The position numbers and the translations under genes are program-made. The notes beneath the pieces are model-generated. The model saw only the letters and a list, made by a program, of their open reading frames with translations, ran no database searches and had not been told where the DNA came from. Shown here one piece after another: positions 6,757 through 15,046 of a stretch of DNA of 30,037 nucleotides (position 1 is its first letter; every line of letters starts with the position of its first letter). Source of the stretch: Darwinibacter acetoxidans_A. Its GTDB lineage: Bacteria; Bacillota; Limnochordia; Darwinibacteriales; Darwinibacteriaceae. The stretch lies in the NCBI GenBank assembly GCA_041936745.1, contig JBHGWS010000075.1:1-30037 (forward strand), read 5' to 3'.

Positions 6757-8886
6757 ATGGCAGAGTATTTAATTTACCTGGCACCTGTTAGTGCGGTGAT
6801 CGCCTTAGGGTTTGTCGTTTATAATTGGCGTACCGTAATGAAGCATGAAGAAGGCCCCGCAGAGATGGTAGAGATTGCTCAAGCGATCCGTGTTGGGGCC
6901 AGAGCCTTTATGAGGCGGCAATACCGGGCAGTAATCTTATTTTTCTTGGCGGTGTTCGTTGTTTTATACATTGCGGTTTGGGTCACCGGGGCCGGCGGGC
7001 TCACAGAAGGTTATTTAAACGCTTTTGTACCCTGGGCTTTTCTTTCCGGGGCGGCTTTATCAGGCTTTTCCGGTTTTCTAGGTATGACCATAGCTACTTA
7101 TGCCAGTTCCAGAACTACCAATGCTGCCAGAAACAGCCTTAACAAAGCGTTGAGGATAGCGTTTGCCGGCGGTTCGGTCATGGGCCTGGTCGTAGTCGGT
7201 TTAAGTCTTTTAGGTCTCAGCTTTTGGTATTTTTTCCTTAATAGCTTTTACCTCCAGCGCGGTGTGGAGGAAGTTGCCCGCATTCAAATTATTACAAGTA
7301 CCATGCTTAACTTTGGTATGGGCGCCAGTTCCATGGCACTTTTTGCCAGGGTTGGCGGCGGCATTTTCACCAAAGCAGCCGATGTGGGCGCCGACTTGGT
7401 TGGGAAAGTGGAAGCGGGCATTCCCGAAGACGACGCAAGAAACCCTGCTGTTATCGCTGATAATGTAGGAGATAACGTAGGAGACGTGGCAGGTTTAGGC
7501 GCGGATTTATACGAATCCTATATCGGTGCTATCGTAGCTACATGTGCTTTGGCCGTTTCCGCGGGTTTTGGCATGCGCGGCGTAATTACGCCTTTGGCTT
7601 TGTCAGGCGCCGGCCTCTTGGCCTCTATTTTTGGCATGCGTTTTGTCAGAACCGGGGAGGATGCGGAACAAAGTGAACTGCTGCGTGCCCTGCGCCGCGG
7701 GGTTTTCACCGCTGCCGGCGTCATTGCAGTTGTCAGCCTGCCAATACTTGTCAGCTCGTTAGGCTGGGCTAACATTGGCTTGTACTTTTCCGTTCTTTTC
7801 GGCCTGCTTTGCGGGATCGGCATCGGCCTGATTACTGAATATTATACTTCGGCCGAATATGCCGCAACGAGGAGCGTGGCGGAAAGTGCCGAGACGGGGC
7901 ATGCGACTGTAATTATCAGGGGGATGTCCATCGGCATGGGCTCACTTGCCCCCTTTACATTTATAATTGTACTCACCATTGTAGCCAGTTTCTATATTGC
8001 GGGCGGAGCGGGCAATTTCAGCCAGGGGCTTTATGGTATCGGTTTAGCGGCCGTGGGCATGCTCAGCACTCTGGGTATTACCCTGGCGACAGATGCTTAC
8101 GGGCCGATCGCGGATAACGCGGGCGGAATTGCTGAAATGAGCCATCAACCGCCCATCGTCAGGGAAAGGACTGACGCCTTGGATTCCCTCGGCAATACTA
8201 CTGCCGCAACGGGTAAAGGCTTTTGCATCGGTTCAGCGGCCTTAGCCGCCCTGGCCCTTATTGCAGCTTACCGCGATCAAGTGCTGATGATTTCAAAAGA
8301 TATGGATATAGTGTACGATTTCAGCCTGCTGAATACCAACGTCTTAGCCGGCCTGCTGTTAGGCAGCATGCTGCCTTTCGTATTCAGTTCTCTGACAATG
8401 ACTTCAGTTGGGCGCACCGCGCAAAGGATTGTAGAAGAAGTGCGGCGCCAGTTTAGGGAGATTAAAGGCCTCTTAGAAGGGACCGCGCAGCCGGATTATG
8501 CCTTATGCGTAGATATTTGCACACAGGCGGCACTGAAAGAAATGATTACCCCTTCCGTTATCGCCATCTTAAGCCCCTTGGTAGTCGGTTTAATCTTCGG
8601 CGTGGAAGGTGTTGTGGGGCTTTTGGGCGGCGGCCTGCTCTCCGGTGTTGCCCTGGCGGTTTTCGCCGGGAATGCGGGCGGGGCATGGGACAATGCCAAG
8701 AAGTTTATTGAAGACGGCAACTACGGCGGGTCCGGCTCCGAAGCGCACATGGCCGCCATCACCGGTGATACCGTGGGAGATCCCCTTAAGGATACGGTAG
8801 GCCCGGCCTTGGATATTTTAATCAAATTAATTTCCATGGTTTCAGTAGTTTTTGCTTCATTTATCGTCAAGTACCACTTGTTTTAA
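6757..8886 (+). CDS. hppA: Membrane-bound ion-translocating pyrophosphatase, K+-dependent type
   Basis: The 709-residue integral membrane protein (about 16 membrane segments) couples hydrolysis of pyrophosphate to pumping of H+ or Na+. The substrate-binding block begins at D209 (DVGADLVGKVEAG) and continues with NPAVIADNVGDNVGD; further Asp-rich signatures are TDAYGPIADNAGG and the late NAGGAWDNAKK and TGDTVGDPLKDT. The segment GNTTAATGKG has Ala at 483 and Gly at 486, where the K+-independent class has Lys and Thr, so the enzyme should need K+. H+ versus Na+ specificity cannot be decided by reading. It is a single gene with a structured leader, flanked by a divergent gene and a tRNA. A GGAAGCTGAGAGA stretch precedes ATG 6757. 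Confidence 0.96.
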   Translation: MAEYLIYLAPVSAVIALGFVVYNWRTVMKHEEGPAEMVEIAQAIRVGARAFMRRQYRAVILFFLAVFVVLYIAVWVTGAGGLTEGYLNAFVPWAFLSGAALSGFSGFLGMTIATYASSRTTNAARNSLNKALRIAFAGGSVMGLVVVGLSLLGLSFWYFFLNSFYLQRGVEEVARIQIITSTMLNFGMGASSMALFARVGGGIFTKAADVGADLVGKVEAGIPEDDARNPAVIADNVGDNVGDVAGLGADLYESYIGAIVATCALAVSAGFGMRGVITPLALSGAGLLASIFGMRFVRTGEDAEQSELLRALRRGVFTAAGVIAVVSLPILVSSLGWANIGLYFSVLFGLLCGIGIGLITEYYTSAEYAATRSVAESAETGHATVIIRGMSIGMGSLAPFTFIIVLTIVASFYIAGGAGNFSQGLYGIGLAAVGMLSTLGITLATDAYGPIADNAGGIAEMSHQPPIVRERTDALDSLGNTTAATGKGFCIGSAALAALALIAAYRDQVLMISKDMDIVYDFSLLNTNVLAGLLLGSMLPFVFSSLTMTSVGRTAQRIVEEVRRQFREIKGLLEGTAQPDYALCVDICTQAALKEMITPSVIAILSPLVVGLIFGVEGVVGLLGGGLLSGVALAVFAGNAGGAWDNAKKFIEDGNYGGSGSEAHMAAITGDTVGDPLKDTVGPALDILIKLISMVSVVFASFIVKYHLF

Positions 8887-8904
8887 TTTGGAGTGCAGTT
8901 TTTC

Positions 8905-8933
8905 TTGACTTTAACTTTTAAGCTCGATATAAT
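8905..8933 (+). promoter_or_regulatory. Sigma-A type promoter for tRNA-Met
   Basis: TTGACT, 17 bases, TATAAT, ending 12 bases before the tRNA; close to consensus. Confidence 0.92.
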
Positions 8934-8945
8934 ATATCTTGCCGT

Positions 8946-9022
8946 GGCGGTGTAGCTCAGTTGGTCAGAGCATACGGTTCATACCCGTAGGGTCGCTGGT
9001 TCAAATCCAGCCGCCGCTACCA
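8946..9022 (+). tRNA. tRNA-Met, elongator type (anticodon CAT)
   Basis: Acceptor GGCGGTG with CGCCGCT, D arm GCTCAGTTGGTCAGAGC, anticodon stem TACGG/CCGTA around loop TTCATAC, T arm GCTGG-TTCAAAT-CCAGC, discriminator A and encoded CCA. The anticodon stem lacks the three G-C pairs of the initiator, so this is the elongator; the lysidine-modified Ile tRNA also has CAT but a different body. It has its own promoter and terminator. Confidence 0.95.
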
Positions 9023-9030
9023 GGATAATA

Positions 9031-9059
9031 AAAAACCCTACGCAGTTTGTAGGGTTTTT
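9031..9059 (+). terminator. Rho-independent terminator after tRNA-Met
   Basis: AAAAACCCTAC and GTAGGGTTTTT form a perfect 11-bp stem around a 7-base loop, 8 bases after the tRNA; the 3' arm ends in T5. Confidence 0.92.
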
Positions 9060-9108
9060 AGCTTTTTAATGGGAAAATTTAGGAAAGTAATTTGCGGCAG
9101 CCACATCC

Positions 9109-9117
9109 TTCGACAGA
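9109..9117 (-). promoter_or_regulatory. Spo0A-binding box (0A box) upstream of spoIIE
   Basis: On the minus strand TCTGTCGAA matches the 0A box TTTGTCGAA at 8 of 9 positions. It lies 55 bases before the spoIIE start, partly over the expected -35 region. In Bacillus, spoIIE is directly activated by Spo0A~P from such a box, so the position supports the assignment. Confidence 0.65.
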
Positions 9118-9142
9118 CTGACCCCGTTTCGTTTGATATCAT
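9114..9142 (+). promoter_or_regulatory. Probable Spo0A-activated promoter of spoIIE
   Basis: TATCAT (9137-9142) is a fair -10 box. The -35 position 17 bases upstream (CAGACT) is poor and overlaps the 0A box, the usual pattern of activator-dependent sigma-A promoters. The assignment rests mainly on the 0A box. Confidence 0.45.
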
Positions 9143-9172
9143 GGGGACAACCGGTTTTTTGGGGATGATGTC

Positions 9173-11248
9173 ATGGGCAACGCTATTTCTTTTGCTAGGA
9201 GAGCCATGCGATTTCGCCCGGCGGCCGCCGCGGCCAAATGGGCGCAGTCGCCGCTTGCTTGGAGCCTCTTAGGGTTTTTATTGGGGCGGGCGGCAACTTT
9301 TGGCGAAATGTGGCCCTTCGGTTTGGCCTTTGCTGCCGCTTTGCGGGCGACAAACCGCCGCAGGCGGGCTGTTTGGCCTTTTCTGGGGGTTGCATTCGGT
9401 TTGATCTCGGCTGTCGGCATTCGTTTCGCCCTGCCTTATTACGCGGTTTTGGCCGCTTTATGGCTGGCGGGGGAAAAACCGTTCGCAGAAACCCGCTGGG
9501 TCTGGCGGCTTGCCATCGGCTGTTTGATTTTGAAAATGCCCCTCCACTATTTGTTGCATCCCGTGCCCATGGTGTTGGTGGCGGGGGTAGCCGAGTGTGT
9601 CTTGGCGGTGGTTAGTTTTCGCCTCCTTTATTTTGCGGTGGCCCAGCTTTCCCAAAGAAAATTGGCCTTTGTGGAAGTCTTCTGGCTGCTTTCCCTGCTG
9701 GTTATGGCGATCTCCCTGAATTGGCGTACCGGCGGTTTCTCTCTGCGAATTTTCCTCTTTTTTTATTTGATCGTGATCGGTGCCAAGGTGGGCGGGTTGG
9801 GGGTTTCCTGCATTCTGGGGCCCGCTTTGGCTTTCCTCGGCTTAATGTTAGGTGAATCTGCCGCGACTACCCTTTTAATCGTTGTGGGCAGCCTGTTGAT
9901 TGGTGTTTTGCGTAAATTCCGCTGGGGCCCTTATGTTGGGGCGGCCCTGGCGGTTCTTTTTTCGGTTAATGGCTCTGCTACCCCGGCAAGTATACAGCTT
10001 CTGCTTGCAATCTGGGGGGCAGTTTGGCTTGCCCGCTGGGTTTCGCCCCTGCGCTTGAAGCATCTGGCCAGGATAATACCTGGCACACAACCGTTCCACG
10101 ACCGGGAAAAAGGTTATGGGCGCCATTTACGGCGGGTTTTGGATCAGCGAATAGGCCAATACCTAACTGTTTTTGAAGAATTGGAAAATACAATGGCCGG
10201 CGTGGATGATCCCATTATCGGTAGGCAGCTGGAAGGCATGACGGAATTTTTGCAGACGATGAAAAATGCTTTTGCGGCTGATGTGCAGTTTATGAAGCAC
10301 TTTGAGGAAAAAATGTTGAATAGGTTTGCCACCGAGGATCTTGACTACATTACGGTAATTAAGACCCTGGACGGCTTTGACGTCTTCGGCGCTTTGAAAG
10401 AGCCGTGCGGCGGCCGCCGGTTCTGCCAAAAAGTGGCCGACTTTTGTAGCGGTACTATTGAATCACAGCGCTATAGTGTGGTAAGCTGTAATTGCCTGCA
10501 GGATGTCAAATGCGGTTTTCGAATCGCCCCCTGCCCAAACTATAAGCTGGAAATAGGGAGGGCAAAAGTTGCCCAAGAAGAGATATCAGGCGACAGCCAG
10601 GTCACTTTCGAAATTGCCGGCAGCAAAGTGGGCATTCTTTTAAGCGACGGTATGGGGGTGGGCTTAAGGGCCCACACCGAAAGCAGTGTGGCTGTGCGGC
10701 TTTTGGAGCGGATGATCAAAGCCGGTTATGATTTATCGATGGCTGTTTCTTTGATTAACCGCCTGCTGCTTTTGCGCAACCAAGATGAAATGTTTGTTAC
10801 CATCGACTTGGTGGTAGTCGATCTGTTTTCGGGCCAGTTGGAATTTGTTAAAATTGGTTCTGCCCCAAGTTTCATTAAACGGGGGCGGGAAGTGGAAATA
10901 ATCCACAATCACGCCCTGCCCGTGGGAGTCTTATCCCAAGTTGATGTGGAGACGGCCAGAAAGGCTTTAAAAGAAGGCGAACTCCTTATTATGGCCACAG
11001 ACGGGGTGCTGGACGTGCAGCGCAACATTGTCCGAAAAGATGAGTGGATGAGCTGGAATTTAAAGCGCCTGCGCAATTCGGGTGATATGGCCGCTTTGGC
11101 AGAAGAAATCCTGGCCGAAAGCATTGAAATTGCCGGCGGCAAGATCCAAGATGATATGATGGTGGTAGTGGCAAGGTTGGTAAAGAAGGATTGGGAGATA
11201 GATGCCTACAGAAGGTCAAAATTTAGCAGGGAAAGATTTAATGCCTGA
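9173..11248 (+). CDS. spoIIE: Stage II sporulation protein E, membrane serine phosphatase
   Basis: SpoIIE dephosphorylates the anti-anti-sigma factor SpoIIAA and so turns on sigma-F in the forespore. Residues about 24-297 form some ten hydrophobic segments; a linker of about 160 residues (298-457) follows; the PP2C phosphatase domain fills 458-690. Metal-binding Asp residues are visible at D474 (SGDSQ), D492 (LSDGMG) and D610 (ATDGVLD). At 691 residues it is clearly shorter than the Bacillus protein (about 830), mostly in the linker that serves FtsZ interaction and regulation. ATG 9173 has only a weak GGGG site; in-frame ATG 9206 has AGGAG 4 bases upstream and is the alternative. The gene overlaps tilS. 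Confidence 0.95.
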   Translation: MGNAISFARRAMRFRPAAAAAKWAQSPLAWSLLGFLLGRAATFGEMWPFGLAFAAALRATNRRRRAVWPFLGVAFGLISAVGIRFALPYYAVLAALWLAGEKPFAETRWVWRLAIGCLILKMPLHYLLHPVPMVLVAGVAECVLAVVSFRLLYFAVAQLSQRKLAFVEVFWLLSLLVMAISLNWRTGGFSLRIFLFFYLIVIGAKVGGLGVSCILGPALAFLGLMLGESAATTLLIVVGSLLIGVLRKFRWGPYVGAALAVLFSVNGSATPASIQLLLAIWGAVWLARWVSPLRLKHLARIIPGTQPFHDREKGYGRHLRRVLDQRIGQYLTVFEELENTMAGVDDPIIGRQLEGMTEFLQTMKNAFAADVQFMKHFEEKMLNRFATEDLDYITVIKTLDGFDVFGALKEPCGGRRFCQKVADFCSGTIESQRYSVVSCNCLQDVKCGFRIAPCPNYKLEIGRAKVAQEEISGDSQVTFEIAGSKVGILLSDGMGVGLRAHTESSVAVRLLERMIKAGYDLSMAVSLINRLLLLRNQDEMFVTIDLVVVDLFSGQLEFVKIGSAPSFIKRGREVEIIHNHALPVGVLSQVDVETARKALKEGELLIMATDGVLDVQRNIVRKDEWMSWNLKRLRNSGDMAALAEEILAESIEIAGGKIQDDMMVVVARLVKKDWEIDAYRRSKFSRERFNA

Positions 11249-12596
11249 ATTTATCCGTAACTTGGAAGCTCTTTCTCTTGCTTCCCAAGAGCGGGTGCTG
11301 ATTGCGGTGAGTGGCGGGCCGGATTCTATGGCGCTCCTTCACCTTTTTTTACGTTGGGATTTAAGCCGGATTGGTGTCTTCCATTTAAACCACGGCTTCA
11401 GGGAAGAAGCCTATCGTGATGCCGAGCTGGTGGAAGATTACGCGCAAAAGGCCAAAATCCCCGTCTATATTGCCAACTACGATGTGACGGCCTATTTAAA
11501 AGAAAGCGGCCAAAGCCCGCAGCAGGGTGCCAGAAAGATCCGCTACCGGCTTTTAAAAAAGCACGCTGCAGAGAAAAACTACTCACGTATAGCATTGGCC
11601 CATCATGGGGATGATCAAGCCGAAACAGTCTTAATGAGGCTGATCAGGGGCAGTGGGCTGCATGGTCTGGGGGGGATCCCCCTCAGGCGGGGCCCTTTTA
11701 TCCGGCCGCTTTTAACCGTTTACAAAGAAGATATTTTAGAGTATTGTAGGGTGTATGGTGTTCCTTACGCGGAAGACGCAACTAACCTGCAGCCGATTTA
11801 TCTGCGCAATAAAATCCGTAATGAACTGATCCCTCTTTTGGAAAAGGAGTACAACAGGGAGATCAAAGCGCTGCTCTGTCAAACCGCGGAACTGGTGCAA
11901 AGAGATGAAGAAGAGCTATCAAGGCTGGCAGCGGAGATCTGCCGCCGGCATATGTCTTGGCGAAGCGGCCGCTTAGCTTTTCGCCGCAGTGCCTTTGCCG
12001 GGCTTTCCGTGGCCATGCAGCGCCGCCTGCTTAGGACACTTATTTATAATTACCGGGGGCATCTTTTGGGGGTCGGCTTTAATCATATCGAAGATTGGCG
12101 GCGTAAGCTTGAGGAGAAATCTGTTTTTGAACTGCACCTACCCCACGTTCGGGTTTTCGCCAATGCGAATTATATTTTTGTGGGGGATTATGAAGGAGTT
12201 AAGTGGGAAGAAGGGGTATTGGAAGTTCCGGGCAGCTTTGAAACAGCGGGGTTTACTATTGAGGCCGAGCTTTTTGCAGCCGAAAATCTGCCGCAGCGGC
12301 CGCCCAATGCAGAGGATTTTGATTATAATTCTTTAAAGTTTCCCCTCCTGATCCGAAGGCGGCGGCCGGGGGATCGCCTCGAGCCCTTTGGCGGCCGCGG
12401 CAGTAAAAAGTTAAAGGATCTTTTGATCGATGCCCAAATCCCGGCGGAAGAAAGAGACTGCCTGCCGCTTATTGCCGCCCAAGACGGCATTTTATGGATT
12501 CCTAACGTGAGGCGCAGTAATATTGGGGCTTTACAGGCCGGGACTAGGCAGGTTGCCCGCTTGATTTACCGGCCGAAAAGCCCATCTGACCGTTAA
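11241..12596 (+). CDS. tilS: tRNA(Ile)-lysidine synthase
   Basis: TilS converts C34 of the CAT-anticodon Ile tRNA to lysidine, using ATP and lysine, so that it reads AUA. The PP-loop SGGPDSM sits at residues 24-30, followed by HLNHGFR, LAHHGDDQAETVLMRL and the conserved RPLL, then NKIRNELIP in the N-terminal domain. The C-terminal TilS domain includes RRRRPGDRLEPFGGRGSKKL. ATG 11241 is chosen because it puts about 23 residues before the PP-loop, as in the family, and AGGGA is 8 bases upstream; ATG 11202 (13 residues longer, GGGAG 4 bases upstream) is possible. It overlaps the end of spoIIE by 8 bases and so is co-transcribed. The hpt gene that often follows tilS is absent. Confidence 0.95.
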   Translation: MPEFIRNLEALSLASQERVLIAVSGGPDSMALLHLFLRWDLSRIGVFHLNHGFREEAYRDAELVEDYAQKAKIPVYIANYDVTAYLKESGQSPQQGARKIRYRLLKKHAAEKNYSRIALAHHGDDQAETVLMRLIRGSGLHGLGGIPLRRGPFIRPLLTVYKEDILEYCRVYGVPYAEDATNLQPIYLRNKIRNELIPLLEKEYNREIKALLCQTAELVQRDEEELSRLAAEICRRHMSWRSGRLAFRRSAFAGLSVAMQRRLLRTLIYNYRGHLLGVGFNHIEDWRRKLEEKSVFELHLPHVRVFANANYIFVGDYEGVKWEEGVLEVPGSFETAGFTIEAELFAAENLPQRPPNAEDFDYNSLKFPLLIRRRRPGDRLEPFGGRGSKKLKDLLIDAQIPAEERDCLPLIAAQDGILWIPNVRRSNIGALQAGTRQVARLIYRPKSPSDR

Positions 12597-12599
12597 ACA

Positions 12600-12628
12600 T
12601 TGTAACACTGGTACCCCTATGTTATAAT
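12600..12628 (+). promoter_or_regulatory. Sigma-A type promoter for ftsH
   Basis: TTGTAA, 17 bases, TATAAT, about 40 bases before the ftsH ribosome site. It starts right at the end of tilS and lies between the arms of a 10-bp inverted repeat. Confidence 0.82.
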
Positions 12629-12647
12629 AAGTTGGCATACCAGTGTT
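12604..12647. repeat. Perfect 10-bp inverted repeat around the ftsH promoter
   Basis: AACACTGGTA (12604-12613) and TACCAGTGTT (12638-12647) are exact reverse complements separated by 24 bases. The left arm touches the -35 box, the -10 box lies in the middle and the right arm covers the expected transcription start. It may be a two-site operator; as RNA it could form only in transcripts reading through from tilS. Confidence 0.7.
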
Positions 12648-12682
12648 TAAAATGCTCTTTATTTTGGAAAGGGAGGGCAAAC

Positions 12683-14617
12683 ATGAATAAATTTCTACGT
12701 GGCATCAGTCTGTACTTGCTAATCGCTATCATCGCAGTTTCTATAGTAAGCAGCCTTTATACACCGGGCGGTTCCGCAAAAGAGCTTTATTATTCCGAAT
12801 TACTGGAATATATAGAAGATGATAAAATTGCTTCTGTCCGCATGGTGGGGGATCAGCATATAGAAGGTAACCTGAAAGACGGTACTTCCTTTGTCTCGCT
12901 GGTTCCTCTGGGTAAGATGTCGGACATAGCTGATCGCTTAGAAGCGCTGCATGTTCAATTGGAGGCGGAACTGCCGCCAACACCCCCGTGGTGGGTGGCA
13001 CTCCTTCCGAACATCATTTTTGTGGTCCTGTTGGCCCTAGTCTGGTTGTTCATCATGAACCAGATGCAGGGCGGCAATAACCGGGCTTTATCCTTCGGGA
13101 AAAGCCGGGCCCGGCTGCACACGGACGATAAACCCAAAGTTAATTTTGGCGATGTGGCGGGTGTTGATGAAGCTAAACAAGAATTAATGGAGATTGTGGA
13201 GTTTTTGAAACAGCCCAAAAAGTTCAAAGATTTGGGCGCTAAAATCCCGAAAGGAGTGCTGTTAATCGGCCCTCCGGGTACGGGTAAAACCCTCTTGGCC
13301 AGGGCAGTCGCGGGCGAGGCGGGCGTTCCCTTTTTCAGCATCAGCGGTTCTGAATTTGTGGAAATGTTCGTCGGTGTCGGTGCTTCCCGGGTCAGGGATC
13401 TGTTCGAGAACGCAAAAAAGAATTCACCTTGCCTGATTTTTATTGACGAATTGGATGCCGTGGGCCGCCAGCGGGGAGCAGGTTTAGGCGGCGGCCACGA
13501 TGAACGGGAGCAGACCTTAAACCAGCTGCTTGTGGAAATGGACGGCTTTGAAGTTAATTCCGGCATCATTATTATGGCGGCTACTAACAGGGCTGACGTT
13601 TTGGATCCGGCGCTTTTACGGCCGGGCCGTTTTGACCGCAAGGTTTTAGTTGATCGGCCTGATCTCCAGGGCCGGAAGGCTATCCTGCAGATTCACAGCC
13701 GCAACAAACCATTGGCCCCGGAAGTGGACATTGATGTTTTGGCCAGGCGGACGCCGGGCTTTGCCGGGGCGGATTTAGAAAGCCTTTTGAACGAAGCAGC
13801 TATTTTAGCCGCCAGAGCAAACCGCAAAGTGATTGAAATGAAGGATGCGGAAGAAGCCATTGACAGGGTCTTAATGGGACCTGAAAAGAAAAACAGGCTT
13901 TTGACGGAAGAAGACCGCACCGTGTTTGCCTATCACGAAGCAGGGCATGCCGTGGCAGCTTACTTTACCGAACACGGCGACCCAATCCACAAAATCACGA
14001 TTATCGGCCGCGGTTCCGCGGGCGGTTATACGATGATGCTGCCGGAAGAGGAACGTTTTGTTACCAGCCGCTCTAAACTCTTAGACGATCTTGTGGGCTT
14101 GCTCGGCGGCCGGGCCGCGGAGGAAATTGCCTTGGGCGAAGTGAGTACAGGTGCCTATAACGACTTGGAAAGGGTAACCCGTATCGCCAGGAAAATGGTT
14201 ATGGAGTGGGGAATGAGCTCTAAATTGGGGCCTTTGACCTTTGGGCGCCCCAGCGGCGAAGATTTGGTGTTTTTAGGCCGGGATATTTCCCGCGAACGCA
14301 ATTACAGTGAAGAGATTGCGGCCGCCATTGATCAGGAAGTGCGCCGCCTCGTGGACACAAGCTACGAGCAGGCTTTGGAAACACTCAACGAGAACAGAGA
14401 AAAACTGGATGAAGTAGCCCAGGCGCTTTTGGAGCGGGAAACACTGACTCAAGAACAATTCGAGGCGATTATGGAAGGCCGCCCGGTAGAATGGCCGAAA
14501 GAAGACGAGGTCACCAAACAAGCGGCCAGCGCATATAAAGAACAAGAAGAAGTAGAAAAAGTCCGCACTGAGCACCGCAGGCGCTCTAGCCAGGAACCTG
14601 TCGTTGGCGAGGCCTGA
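12683..14617 (+). CDS. ftsH: ATP-dependent zinc metalloprotease FtsH
   Basis: FtsH is the membrane-bound AAA protease that degrades misassembled membrane proteins and regulatory substrates. This 644-residue copy has two membrane segments (about 8-26 and 108-128) around an extracytoplasmic domain, a AAA domain with Walker A GPPGTGKT (196-203), Walker B LIFIDELD (Leu replaces the common Ile), the pore motif FVGVGASRVRD and the SRH region PGRFDR, then the protease domain with HEAGH (418-422) and the third zinc ligand D494. Length is normal. ATG 12683 follows AAAGGGAGGG by 5 bases; a longer frame upstream has no site. It has its own promoter, so it is partly independent of spoIIE-tilS. Confidence 0.97.
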   Translation: MNKFLRGISLYLLIAIIAVSIVSSLYTPGGSAKELYYSELLEYIEDDKIASVRMVGDQHIEGNLKDGTSFVSLVPLGKMSDIADRLEALHVQLEAELPPTPPWWVALLPNIIFVVLLALVWLFIMNQMQGGNNRALSFGKSRARLHTDDKPKVNFGDVAGVDEAKQELMEIVEFLKQPKKFKDLGAKIPKGVLLIGPPGTGKTLLARAVAGEAGVPFFSISGSEFVEMFVGVGASRVRDLFENAKKNSPCLIFIDELDAVGRQRGAGLGGGHDEREQTLNQLLVEMDGFEVNSGIIIMAATNRADVLDPALLRPGRFDRKVLVDRPDLQGRKAILQIHSRNKPLAPEVDIDVLARRTPGFAGADLESLLNEAAILAARANRKVIEMKDAEEAIDRVLMGPEKKNRLLTEEDRTVFAYHEAGHAVAAYFTEHGDPIHKITIIGRGSAGGYTMMLPEEERFVTSRSKLLDDLVGLLGGRAAEEIALGEVSTGAYNDLERVTRIARKMVMEWGMSSKLGPLTFGRPSGEDLVFLGRDISRERNYSEEIAAAIDQEVRRLVDTSYEQALETLNENREKLDEVAQALLERETLTQEQFEAIMEGRPVEWPKEDEVTKQAASAYKEQEEVEKVRTEHRRRSSQEPVVGEA

Positions 14618-14641
14618 TTTTAGGCTGGGGGGTAGTAGCAC

Positions 14642-15001
14642 ATGTCTGATAGGCTGCTTTTAAAAAACATGGTTTTTTATGGTTACCACGGTGCTTTTGC
14701 CGCGGAAAGAGAATTAGGGCAGAATTTTGCTGTGGATTTAGAGGTCTACTGTGATTTACCTCAAGGCGGGAGCGATGATCCGGAATTGGGTTTTAATCCC
14801 CTGGACGCTTACGCAGTAGTAAAGGATATCGTCGAAGAACGGGAATTCCAACTGCCGGAGACAATCGCTCGCGCAATTGCCGATCAGATTCTGGCTGCCT
14901 ACGATCTGGAAAAAGTAGTTGTGCGGGTGCGTAAATCAGTTGTCCCCGTTGGGGGCCCTCTTGACTATTTGGAAGTGGAGATCACCAGAGAAGCTAAGTA
15001 A
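14642..15001 (+). CDS. folB: Dihydroneopterin aldolase
   Basis: FolB converts 7,8-dihydroneopterin to 6-hydroxymethyl-dihydropterin and glycolaldehyde in folate synthesis. The 119-residue size is normal. The N-terminal motif GYHGAFAAERELGQ includes the catalytic E22, and the catalytic Lys is K98 in VRKSVVPVGGPLDY. The middle helix carries LPETIARAIA, where most homologues have a LIE-A pattern, so some substrate contacts differ. A GGGG stretch precedes ATG 14642. It lies 24 bases after ftsH and ends at a hairpin terminator. The other folate genes (folE, folP, folK) are not beside it, which is less usual. Confidence 0.93.
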   Translation: MSDRLLLKNMVFYGYHGAFAAERELGQNFAVDLEVYCDLPQGGSDDPELGFNPLDAYAVVKDIVEEREFQLPETIARAIADQILAAYDLEKVVVRVRKSVVPVGGPLDYLEVEITREAK

Positions 15002-15006
15002 ATAAA

Positions 15007-15038
15007 ATAAAGCCCTTCCCGCCGGGGAAGGGCTTTAT
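15007..15038. terminator. Bidirectional hairpin terminator between folB and the HtrA gene
   Basis: A perfect 14-bp stem (ATAAAGCCCTTCCC with GGGAAGGGCTTTAT) around a GCCG loop. Read on the minus strand it is followed by a T-rich stretch, so it serves the protease gene well; on the plus strand the T run is weaker. Confidence 0.92.
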
Positions 15039-15046
15039 AGTTTGGC

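Noticed and set aside
12955..13641. 228-codon open frame on the minus strand inside ftsH
   Set aside because: The ftsH frame is strongly conserved through this region; the antisense frame is Ser/Pro/Lys-rich and has no ribosome site, the usual shadow of a coding strand of this composition.
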